Source: Buxus sempervirens (lineage: Eukaryota > Streptophyta > Magnoliopsida > Buxales > Buxaceae). Taken from it: a stretch of DNA of 64,000 nt. The stretch lies in contig OX387182.1 in the NCBI GenBank assembly GCA_947561395.2, positions 46,679,949-46,743,948 of the forward strand. The letters run 5' to 3'. How positions within the stretch are numbered: the stretch's first letter is position 1; every line of letters starts with the position of its first letter. The notes under the pieces are model-generated. The model was not told the DNA's origin and did no database searches. It was given only the letters and a program-made list of their open reading frames with translations. The position numbers were made by a program, and so were the translations under genes. Positions 43,957-54,392 of this stretch are shown here, one piece after another.

Positions 43957-46140
43957 GGAGGCTCCTCCTTAAGCAAATGGCCATTAACTCTTGTTTTGAA
44001 TTCTCGCCAAGAAGAACTCCAAGAGAAGAGGGAAACCGTTGCGGAAGTGCTTCCAGAACCCAGGTAAGCCTCAAACTTTTATTTTATTTTCTGTCTTTAC
44101 ATTCCTAGATCTAGATCTCTTCTTCTACCTTTCTGTAGAATAAAGCCTTTCTATGTGTGTGAAAATCGTTTCATATTCAAAGTACCCTTGATTATCTTGA
44201 AGAACCGTGTTTAACGGGGAGAGAGAACAAAGGGAACGATAATGGAACGGAACCCTAGGTTGTTTTAGAACCTTATTTTGATGAATATGTATGCATGCTA
44301 TGTTGTTCTGCTGATCTTGTATGGTTTTCACACTTGCACATACATAGCAATATTTTGGCGGGATAGGCTCATATTTTGGGTTTATTGCATTTATTGTGAT
44401 AAATCTGAAATAAATGGCCTCAATTGATTCTGGAATGTCTTTGGATGTTTTTTAAAGGTTTTGTGTTCATCTTACACGAATTGCACACAGTTTGTCACAT
44501 TTTTGCATTGGTTTTACTCAAAAAGGGCCTAACTGGACAGCACCTGTACCCTTACTTCAGACGCTCATAACTTCATCGTCCGGATGAATTTTGGAGTGAA
44601 TTTAGAACCATGGGAAAGGTAAGGCTGTCTAGTTTATGTCCACCAAATTTCATTAATTTCTATCCAGCGGATTTTTGACACCTCTCTGTCGAAGTTGATT
44701 GGTCAGTTCAGGTTTAAATACAGAACTTGTCACTTCGACGGAGCGCCATGTGTTCGTTTTAAGTCCGATTCGAATGATTTTTATTTCTGGGCACTCCTTT
44801 ATGAGTCTATTTTCAAATCCAATTGGTTTCATAATTTTTTGACTCCATTTGAATTATTGGTAACCGATTTACTCAGAACTGTTCATCAATACTTTTCTGG
44901 GTAAATTTGTGATCTTCGGGGCCTGTTCGGGAGACCACCCAAGGCACATCCGAAGGAATTTTTGTATGAAGCTAGTTTCTTTGGAAAGATGGCCATACAA
45001 ACTTCAATCACACCAAATTTCGTGGGGTTTTATGAAATGGATTTTTCTAGGTGATTTTCCAAAGTTGCCTACTTGCTACTTTTGATTTTCTCCGGCAGCA
45101 ACCTTACAAGGAACATAACTCCTAGGTTTTCACCCGGAATTGCTTGAAATTTTGCATGAGACTATTATTTACCATAATCTTTCAAATGGATTTGGTTTGA
45201 TTTGATTTAAAATTGGATTTGAATGATTTCAAGACAAATGGCATTACTTTTCACCGAATTTTCCGGATTTGATTCAACTTGGCTTTGTACATTCTTTTGC
45301 TTGGATTTTTATCCTTTTATGACATTTCAGAAATGATATTGACATAAAAGAAGATCTAAAATCCATTTGGATCTTCATGTGAATATATCATACACTTGTT
45401 CCTTTTTCAAGGCTTTTCATAATTTTTTAGCAAGCTTCCTATTTTCTTTTAGCATGAACAAACACTTGGCAACCACTTTGTGTGGGTGAATGGGGGTGCC
45501 TAACACCTTCCCCCGTTCATAATCTAATCCCCTTACCCATCTCTGGATTTGATTTTCAAGTAGGGTTATTTTTACCCTAGAATTTGCCTTTTAGCACTTT
45601 TTTGCTTTTTGCTCATCTTTAATCTTTTGGTGTCCATTCTCACCTCAAAATTCTGAATGGTGGCGACTCTCCCATTTTTTGCATCGAGCCCCGTGTGTTG
45701 ACGGAGGGATGATCATTCCGGTGATTTTTTCCCATGTCTCACAGATTGTTGAAATGTTGACGGATTATTCGAATTATATTTGTTATTGTCACTGTATATG
45801 TTTTGTAACCGTGGCATGTTTTAGAACTGAACTAAATGTATTTGTGCATGTATGTGCTACTCACTGGGATATTCGTATCTCATTCCGTATTGTTTTGTTT
45901 TGTTTTCAGCTGCTCCTGGAGAGGACGATATTTGTGGGTAGTTACTTGGTCATGTGAGTTTATTTCCGTTTGGGATTATTTATCGCACTCTGTTATATAG
46001 TTATTGTATATTTATCGCACTTTGTTTTGTTATATTCATGTTTTCCTTCACTCTAATATTGTGATCCCGTGTTACATATGAACCTCTGGAGATGAGTTAT
46101 GGTTTTTCTACGTAACTCGGATCCGAGGCGTTACAGCAAG

Positions 46141-47875
46141 ACTGCAACATCAACACCAAGGCATGCTGCAAGAACTTTATCAACTTTCGTTGATAGACCA
46201 GACAGCCAAGCCACTTTTTACAAACCACAGCTTTCTGAGTGAATGATGAACCTTGGCCACATGGGGAGAACAACAAAGAAGGGATCCAAAGGATTTACTC
46301 GGGTCCGTGGTTTAGCGTCCCTCAAGGCAATTGCCAACAATAACCAATTGCCACCGACCGATCACAAGAAAATTTATGTAATCAATTGCCACCAACCAGC
46401 GTCCCTCTGGCAACATGAATTCATGGCATGCGCATCATCCACATGAAATACAAGCAAAGAGTTCATGTATGATTATCTGCATGTGCAAGAAATTTCATGT
46501 ATGATTATCACCAATCCTCAGCCCAAGCAAAGAGTTTTTCCTTGGACAGAAGGTCATTAAGTCATCTACAAGAACCTCACTTGTTTTTCATAATCCCATC
46601 CAAGGTCATCAAAGAAGCCATTGTTCTTCTTCTCATAGATAATGATAAATGTGCAGCACCCATGACAGCTTTTTATATTCGGGAATAAGAAGATGGGAAC
46701 ACCATCAAAATTGTTCTTGCGGTTGCTTCAAAAGTGCCTTAAAAAAAATTCATCTGGAGCATAGTTGAGGAGAAGTTTGCTTCTGTCAGCAAGATAATAT
46801 ATGGAGATGCATTAAGAAACCCACGATCTCTCAACAATCCTCCTAGAAGAAGATGACGAGGTTGCAGCCGGTGACAATAAAGAGATAGACATATTGATCG
46901 CTCCTACAATAAAGCTTTAAGAAGTTGGCATCGCCATCGGTCAAGACGAGAAACACGCCATCCTCATTTAAAATCAAAGCTTTATTGCCAGAAAAAGGAC
47001 CAGCATGATGAAAAGAGAAGGGTCCAAGGCCGATTGAAAAGCTAGGGCAAGGTCTACCAAGACTGTTTCTGATTCCAAGATGATCCTATGTGGTAGAATA
47101 CGGAAGAGGCGTTTCCTCTCGATCATGATAGCTAGTTCTGATAAGCACAGAAAAGACAAAAGATTTAAAAGAAAAGGGAAAGATTTACCAGCCCAAGGAT
47201 TTGTGATCAACAATCTAAAACAAATGTATTACTTTGCCTAGCTCCTTAAAGATGATATTTGTATGAATCAGTACGACCGTATTTATAAAGTCACAAAGGC
47301 ACACATTTCCTTGTTCTACAAGATCTCTTAACCCACTCAAATAGGACTTATCAAGCGGTGGGTGGACAATTTGAGATGAATTCTAATTCTTCAACGTTAG
47401 AAATAAAGAAGTCTTTCTTGGGTAGCAATTAACTCTTCAACGTATTTGAGTTAAAGATGCTTGGGTACAAGACATAAGGACCTCTTAATGGTCCAACAGA
47501 CCAAATAAATTGGGTTTCTTATTGTGCACGAACACCATTTAAGGGGTCTCATTAACCTTTGAATGGGGTTACTTTCAGTCCAAGACTCTAATACCATTGA
47601 GTGGTCCTATGGACTTCTTTTTTTTTTTTTAAAAAAGGAAGGAGTTTTTCTCAAATGAAGAACATATTCTTAAAGTCTCACTTGGAAGACCAATCCATGG
47701 TTTTACGTGGATATTAAAAAAAAAAAAATTTTTTTTTGTGCAAAAAATTTATGCACAAAATTTTCAAAATCAGCCAAACAAATCTTGGCGAAGTACTACA
47801 AGTGAAAGCCTCACAGATACAAGGTCGAGCCTTGCTTACTTGAAACACAACAAGTCGTGCAAGCAAACAAGCCTC
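46141..47875 (+). other. Non-coding 3' interior of Tat-like element
   Basis: I see no RT, RNase H, integrase or other conserved domain. Homopolymer A/T runs lie near 47610-47635 and 47715-47738. The purine tract GAAGGGG at 47876-47882 just before the 3' LTR is the likely polypurine tract. Confidence 0.6.
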
Positions 47876-47886
47876 GAAGGGGCATT

Positions 47887-48754
47887 TGTAGGAAGTAAAA
47901 TTTTTGAGATTATAAAAGGCCACATGACAAAATCTCATAAAAAAAATGTGGACCCCACTTAGAGATAAAATTATTTAAATAAAATAAAATTAATTTTTCT
48001 CTTAAAATAGCTAATAAATTGCTTGTGGGCCCATTGAAGAATTATTATTTGATAATTTTCAAAATAAATGAATTATCTTTCAATACTTATAATTCTTCAT
48101 AAAAATAGAGAATTATCTACAAATTATGATAATTCTTTCAAGAGTTTTAGATCTAAAGAGCTCTATCCTCCCAACATCTATAAATAGGGTGGTTCTCTCT
48201 TCATTCTAGACAGTTGAAGTCTATAGAAGAAAAGAAGCAAATTTCTGCTGCTTTGAAGACTTAAGCTCTGAAGAACTGAACTACTGCTATTCTGAAGACC
48301 TTAAGCTCTGAAGAATCAAGGTGCTGCTGTTCTAAAGACTCAAGAAGCTTTGAAGCATTGAAGACTTGAAGCTCAAATATAGCACTCAAGATCTGAAGAT
48401 TCAGACACTCTGTCTCTTACACGCTCTACAGCCCAGAGATTTACATCAAATATCGAAGTTTTCCAAGACCTTCAACAAGCCTACAAGCCGAAGACTTCTC
48501 ACCAAATCCAGCATAGACCTACACGTGGAATCCACCAGGTCAACTACTTTGTCTGCCTTTTGTGAAGATTGTCAAGGAAGGCCGAAGACCGATTTGGGAT
48601 CAAGCTAATTTAGCCCTCAAATTGAAGATTTTTTAAAGAAAAGAATTAGAGGAATCACAGAGAATTGTACCACATTATTTTTAATAAAAATAAAAATTTA
48701 TTTATATTGGAACATCTGATCCATTTGATTTCAAACGCAAAATTTGTGTATACA
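47887..48754 (+). repeat. 3' LTR of Tat-like element
   Basis: It starts TGTAGGAAG and ends GTATACA, followed by CATCC (48755-48759). It aligns with 20572-21446 throughout, including the TATAAATAGG box and CTGAAGA repeats, with scattered substitutions and one small deletion. Confidence 0.93.
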
Positions 48755-48923
48755 CATCCAAACTGCATCAAGAAAGTTATTTTCCTGTTTGCTTTCTTTT
48801 CACCTTCTTCTCTTTTCTTTTCTCGGTTTTCTATATCGCATTCTCTCGACATCCAAAGGGAGCCTAGAGGTAAATAACCATGAGGTTGATAGGAGGGAAT
48901 TTCAACTCACCCACCATCCTTTA

Positions 48924-49994
48924 GGTTGTGTTTGGAGCCTTGGATTTGGGGAGAAAAGAAAAGAAACTTTAAAAAAGAAAAGAAAAGAAGAGATAAGAAA
49001 AGAAAATTATTGATTTTTTTTTCTTTTCAGATTTTTGGATGAGATGAGAAATGGGAAGAAAAAAATATATCATTTGATAAGATGATGGGTTGGGGTGGTG
49101 AGTGCATGAATGCGAGTGGATGGGTCTTGGTGGGGTGGCAATAGCGGAGGCTACAATGGGTGGGGGCTAGGGCTGGCAACGAGTCGAATACAGTATGGAT
49201 ATGTCATGATCCGAATCTGAACCGAAAATAAAAATCCGATATCCGATTTCGATCCGAAATGCGACTGGATCTTTTATATATGAATCTGAATTCAAAATTC
49301 AACCGAATAAATAACCGAAATCCGAATTCAATCCAAATTAGATCCAATTTGAACTTAAAACTCAAAAGTCAAGTTTAACTATTAAAGCAAATTTTAATTA
49401 TAAAAACTAATGAGCCATATAAATATTAAAGCAAGATATGAGTAAGGATAGTTCAACCATGGTTTATACAAAGTTTACCAATGGTTTAATGAAAAGTATA
49501 TGTTGATTTCGGTTCAAATCCTATTCGGATCGGATATGGACAGATTCGAATTCGGATCCGAATTCGGTCGGATCTGGAATCCGATATCCGTATTCGAACC
49601 ACAGATCTATATTTTCAGATCGGATTCGGGTCGGATTCGGATATATATCCAACCCATTGCCAGCCCTAGTGGGGGCGGTGGTGTAGGCAGTGGCGGTGGC
49701 GGTGGTTGTGGGGTGATGGGGTTGTGGTAATGGGTGGTGGTGGGTGGGGGTGGTGGCGGGCGATGGTGGTAGTTGTGGGGTGGGTGGGTGGTGTTAATAG
49801 TAATAAATAATGGTGAACTTTTGTTTTCTTTCAAAATCTTTACTTTATTGGAGAGAATTATTTACATTGGAGATAAAGAGGGAGAAAAAATTTGAAGAGA
49901 AAAACTAATATTCCTTCGTTCAAACCAAACGAGAGAATAAAATTTTAGTATTTTCTTTTCTTTTCTCCTCAAATCTAAGGTTCCAAACACAGCC
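48924..49994. mobile_element. Tourist-like (PIF/Harbinger) MITE interrupted by a hAT MITE
   Basis: Ends are GGTTGTGTTTGGAGCCTTGG and, inverted on the right, GGCTGTGTTTGGAACCTTAG, with similarity continuing for about 45 bp. The 3-bp duplication TTA (48921-48923 and 49995-49997) fits PIF/Harbinger. Without the nested element it is about 560 bp and has no coding capacity. Confidence 0.88.
49168..49668. mobile_element. Non-autonomous hAT element, 501 bp
   Basis: TIRs are TAGGGCTGGCAACG and its imperfect inverse CATTGCCAGCCCTA. Perfect 8-bp duplications GTGGGGGC flank it (49160-49167 and 49669-49676). The interior is rich in GGATCGGAT-type words in both orientations and is non-coding. It lies inside the Tourist-like MITE. 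Confidence 0.92.
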
Positions 49995-49997
49995 TTA

Positions 49998-50335
49998 GTA
50001 AAGCATTAACCTAATCACACTTAAATAAAATAACTTTTTATTGTTCTAATTACCGTAATTTGAGGGCGCCGCCCGGCCTATTGGTAAAGACCTGCATTGG
50101 TAATACAAGCGTGTGTGAGTGCCTGCTACCCTGCGATTTGCTGGTCCCCCTATCCCTAGGTCCTGATTCATACAAGAAAAAATAAAAATAATAATTACCG
50201 TAGCTCAATTTTTTCAGAATACCATAATAATCCCCAACCCTGCAACCCACGAATGGGATTTTGATTCATTGAACTTGTCTTTGTTGTGACAACTCCAATA
50301 TTTTGGGTTCCCTCCCTCCTTCCCATAATCTCCGA
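49998..50335. other. Intergenic stretch
   Basis: No gene is seen. Nothing links it to the MITE on the left or to the Helitron terminus on the right. Confidence 0.45.
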
Positions 50336-51784
50336 CTAGCAATGTGGCCCGTGCGTTGCACGGGCAGTAGGTTTGAAAAAACCATAATCAGTTGCAAATT
50401 AAAAAATTTAAAAGCAAGAATCTGCGAACAAATAAAGAAAGAAATTTTATAATGTATGGTTATACTGAACAATACCTGCAAAGGGTTTATTTAAAAAAAA
50501 AACACAAAACAAAAAAAGAGAACTCAAAATGGATGCACATACAAAAGATAAACCATCGAGGTTACAAAACGTTTCCTATTCAAAACAAAATGCATAATCC
50601 AAATATCATCAAACAGTTTTAAATATTCATATTTAAAAAGAAGATTAAATGGATAAAAGAAATGAGGGAAAAGAACAAAGAATACAAAAGCAAGAAGTAA
50701 AAAGTCTTCTAGAAAACACCAATAAAAGGAATAACCATTAGAGTTTCCTGAGGAATTGCCAAAAAGGCTCTTAATCAAAAGCTATATAAAAAAGGCACCA
50801 ATTGAAATTTCATCTACTCTAATTTGTAACTTTGTTTTCATAATAATGTGGTCCGTGTGTTGCACGGGCAGTAGGTTTGAAAAAACCATAATCAGTTGCA
50901 AATTAAAAAAACTTAAAAGCAAGAATCTACAGACAAATAAAGAATGAGATTTCATAATGTATGGTCACAATTGTTCACGTTCATGTGCCGATCCTCTGAG
51001 ATTTTGGTTGAGCAACCAAAATCGGAGGGGTTGATGAGAGAGAGAAGATGAGAGTGGGAGGAAAGAGAGGGGGGAAGGGGAGGGATTGATTTGGTTCTAG
51101 GGTTTTCAATGGGAGAAAGAAGAGAAAGGGAGGGAAGGGGAGGGTGAACATGACTGAGGGACTGTTAGAAAGAGAAGGCAGAGAGGGACGATTCAGGAGG
51201 GTTCTCGAACCCCCTCGACAGTAGAGAGACTGTCTAATAGAAAGAGAAGGCGGAGAGGGACGGTTATGGAGGGCTCCCGAATCCCCTCGACAATAGCTTC
51301 TTCGTTTTTTTTTTTAATTATTAAATGATTAAATCTAAATTACTTTAAATCTGAAAACCGAAAGAATTGTTTTGTTTATACCTGATTTGGAATTATTATA
51401 AAAATTAAATAACTAAATCTAAATTACTTTTAAAAACCAAAAAGTCAAAAGTTGCGGCAGGTTTTTATTATTATTATTAAATGACTAACTAAATCTAAAT
51501 TACTTTAAAACTGAAACCTTCAGTAAAAAATTGTTTGTTCTTATACCTTATTTGGAATTATTGTAAAAATTAAATTACTAAATCTAGATTACTTTAAAAA
51601 ACCGATGAGAAAAAAGTCCAAAGTTACGGCACCCGAGCCTCCTTTTTTGGTTATTACGAACTTGCCCGAGTCTCCCACTTTTTGTTTTCGTTTTTTTTTT
51701 TTTCAGAAAAAATAGGCTCGGATACCCCAAGCATACGAAGCGGGCACGTTAGCACCCACCCCCGCTTCACTTAATATATACAGA
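50336..51784 (-). mobile_element. Non-autonomous Helitron, copy 3
   Basis: On the minus strand it starts TCTGTATATATTAAG at 51784. It ends with hairpin GCCCGTGC-AAC-GCACGGGC (50347-50365), then 7 nt and CTAG, followed by T. The 5' part (CGAAGCGGGCACGT, GGCTCGGATACC) matches the body of the Helitrons to its right. The terminal 125 bp, including the hairpin, is repeated directly at 50844-50968. There is no Rep/helicase gene. Copy 1 abuts its 5' end. Confidence 0.75.
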
Positions 51785-53009
51785 CTAGCAGGCCCGTGCG
51801 TTGCACAGGCAAATAGGTTAAAAAAATTATTAAAAAATAAATTATTTTATATATTGTCTTGAAAGTTTTTTTTTTTTTTTGAAGTCTCCAAAGTTAATAT
51901 ATTAACAACATATAACAGAATTAGAATTAATTATCTAATCGGCAAACGCTATCTTATAAGAACTTTAAAATTCACTTGGTGTGACAAACCTCATATAGTT
52001 ACATGAACGTGAAAATGGATATATAAATACATGCATTATTAGTATGTACTATCTATAGGAAATTTCAAAAGTGTGAGTGGATCTAAGAATTCCCTTCTTA
52101 TAAAAACATTGCAAGCTCCATGAAACAGTTGTGAGGTCCTGAAACGAAAATCTACTATATATAAAGCAAGACGCCCTTTTTGGGAATCGTGCCAAACAAC
52201 AAGTTACAACTTTCACAAAATGCCCATCTCCTGTACAGTTTAGTTTCAATAATACAGGACTATACCTGTCTCAACTCACTATTTTCGTTCAAAAACAATT
52301 AGTTTGTAACTACCCCCACTTCTCCTCTCTCCATTCCCTCTCTCCCCACTTATTCTCTCTCCACGTGCAGTTTTAAAACTACTTCCTCCCTTTTTTACTG
52401 CACATGGGCCCTGCTAGTATATATTAAGCGAAGCGGGGGTGGCTGCTGACGTGCCCGCTTCGCGTGCTTCGGGTATCCGAGCCTATATTTTGTGAAAAAA
52501 AAAAGGAAAACAAAAAACAAAAAAGTGTCAGGCTGAAAAAAAACAACAAAAAGAAAACTAAATCCGAACCTGCCGTAACTTTTGATTTTTATCTTCAGTT
52601 TAAAACGATAAAAATAATTCACATTCAGTGTTTAATTTTTTTGTAATTGCAAATCAGGCATAACTTCTTATAAAACGACCATACTTGCAGCAATTTTTGA
52701 CTTTTCTGTTTTTTGAAAATAATTTAGATTTAGTCATTTAAGTTTTTATATTTCCAGATCAAGTATAAGCAATTCGTAACTTTTGACTTTTTTTTTCTTC
52801 GGTTTAAAACGACAAAAATAATTCACATTCAATGTTTACTTTTTCAGTAATTGCAAATTCTCATAAAAGGACAAGACTTACCGCAATTGTTGACCCTTCG
52901 GTTTTTGAAAATAATTTAGATTTAGTCATTTAAGTTTTTATATTTCCAGATCAGGTATAAACAATTCTTTACTCCTCTCTTTCTCTCTCTCGATCCTCTC
53001 TCTCTCCGT

Positions 53010-53230
53010 TTTCTTGCAGCCTTCGGGCTCTTCTCGAGTGTTCCAGCCTCTTCGTTTTCTTGCAGCCCAAGGCTCTTCTCGACTGTTCCAGAATCCCTTT
53101 TCTTTATTCCTCTCGGTTTCTCTCTCTCTCTCTCTGTTTTCTTGCAGCCTCCAGGCTCTACTCGAGTGTTACAGCCTCTTCGTTTTCTTGCAGCCCAAGG
53201 CTCTTCTCGACTGTTCAAGAACCCCTCTTC
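53010..53230 (+). repeat. Internal repeats around CTTGCAGCC in Helitron body
   Basis: Segments CTTGCAGCC(T/C)...CTCGAGTGTT...CAGCCTCTTCGTTTT and CTTGCAGCCCAAGGCTCTTC alternate twice with CT-rich spacers. The inverse copy is at 56990-57215. The resulting open frames look repetitive and are probably not genes. Confidence 0.75.
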
Positions 53231-53234
53231 GTTC

Positions 53235-54392
53235 TCTTACATAAAAGAGATGGTTGAGAGCAATGGTTGGACTGAATATAAGGATATCAGCTGCATTGGT
53301 TGCATCAATTTTGGCTCCCTACTTTCTTCAGGTGCAATTTTTATTCTTTTTCTGTTGATTCAGTGGCAATAATTCCAGTTACTGTTCTAATGGTCGATCA
53401 AGTTCTTAGCTTTCAATTCAATTTCAGAGCTTATTTTCCATATGCCATTCTTTATTTTTTTTTGTTTATTTTATTTTTTCTTCTCATTTCTTAATGTTTT
53501 TACGTTGTTCTGTATTTGGATTTTACCTTCTATGCAAGTGGGGTTGATTGATAAAAAAATTTCATCCTATTATCAGGTCTTTTAGAGAAATTGGTTCATT
53601 TGGTGTTAATAATGTATTTGTCTGAATCTTCATTCCCTATATTTCATGATATATTAATGAGATTGACCCTCCTGATACCATGTGAACTCGAAGGTTATCA
53701 GTCCTTCCTAGGAAGTTTGACCTAATTTTGATTCTTTTTGACAAAATGGGGCATGACCTACTTTCGTCTATCTTCCCTTCAACTAAAGATAATATACATG
53801 TGGTGTCATGCATTCTTAGAGTACTGTCTCTGACTCAAGCTTAAATTCCCAGATAATTTTTTCTTCTTTGTTTCGTGCTAAATAGAGTCTTATAATATTT
53901 TATCTAAATGTTATCCACCGTCAAATAATTAATTGTGGTTTGAGCATTGAATTCGCTCAAACAAATTCGAAATAGTTACCTGCTTAAAGCTTAAGCATAA
54001 AAATTTTCCATAATGTGATCGGTTACTTCTTTTTTTTTCCTTTTATAATGTGCAGAAGGATGTTGTGAGATCGCAGCACATCCTGATGTTCCAGTGGCAA
54101 AAGGCAGCCATGAGCCTGTGAAGGTAGAAATTTTTACGTCTAAACGCCTGTACTCCAATATTAATTATTTACACCCATTTATTTGATTCATATGTTCTAT
54201 TAACTGACAGTAGACATCTTTTTTATTCATACGTTCTATTAACTGATAGCAGAAATCCTTACATTCTGACTCCTACGATGGGTACGATGGGTTTACCAAG
54301 ACTATCATCATTCTCTCTGCATCGTTGGAGTCGATTCAGTTCGAGTTGATCAGATATTTCCTCCTTCAACAACTGTTCTTCTCGATCAGGTA
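53235..54392 (+). pseudogene. Exon-like gene fragments carried by the Helitron
   Basis: Three segments have exon-like composition and splice-like borders. The first, about 53250-53331, contains MVGLNIRISAALVASILAP or an alternative frame and ends CTTCAG/GTGCAA. The second is about 54056-54126, reading CCEIAAHPDVPVAKGSHEP, with an AAG/GTAGAA border. The third is about 54252-54390, containing SVRVDQIFPPSTTVLLDQ, ending CAG/GTATGT. Helitrons often capture gene pieces. The source gene is not recognised, and the same fragments recur inverted in copy 1 (55830-56990). Confidence 0.4.

Larger units (their letters stand above)
43550..45743 (+). mobile_element. Solo LTR of TGTNNRCACC-type retroelement (LTR-D)
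   Basis: It starts TGTAGACACC and ends CCCATGTCTCACA, with perfect GATTG duplications (43545-43549 and 45744-45748). LTR-C sequence continues cleanly across the junction. It has the landmarks of the group: GGGTGCCTAACACCTTCCCC near 45493 and GTGGCGACTC at 45661-45670. A TATA box lies at 43949-43956, about 400 bp in. There is no interior, so it is a solo LTR. It is the innermost of three nested insertions here. Confidence 0.93.
40668..46135 (+). mobile_element. Solo LTR starting TGTAAAATCCCG, possibly Tekay-type gypsy (LTR-C)
   Basis: It starts TGTAAAATCCCG, ends ATCCGAGGCGTTACA, and is flanked by perfect GCAAG copies (40663-40667 and 46136-46140). Without the nested LTR-D (43550-45743 plus GATTG) it is about 3.27 kb. 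The TGTAA-CCCG start and GGCGTTACA end resemble LTRs of the Tekay/Del chromovirus lineage, a family guess from the termini only. A TATA box is at 41114-41122. No primer site or coding domain follows, so it is a solo LTR. It contains a hairpin array at 43087-43210. Confidence 0.9.
20572..48754 (+). mobile_element. Gag-only Tat/Ogre-like LTR retrotransposon (LARD-like), 28 kb with nested insertions
   Basis: LTRs of 875 bp (20572-21446) and 868 bp (47887-48754) flank the block, and CATCC directly borders both ends (20567-20571 and 48755-48759). A TGGCGTGCCCGGTGGGAC primer site follows the 5' LTR. The interior holds a gag-like gene, a non-coding region with tandem repeats, and a purine tract before the 3' LTR. 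No protease, RT, RNase H or integrase is visible. Removing the MULE (about 13.8 kb) and the 5.5-kb solo LTR leaves about 8.9 kb, fitting a large non-autonomous Tat-lineage derivative moved by enzymes made elsewhere. The lineage call rests on the primer site and gag type. Confidence 0.88.

Noticed and set aside
52922-53257. Open frames rich in RKRRE and SLSLSLF in the Helitron
   Set aside because: They translate CT-rich and CTTGCAGCC repeats, and identical mirror frames exist in the inverted copy at 56849-57299.
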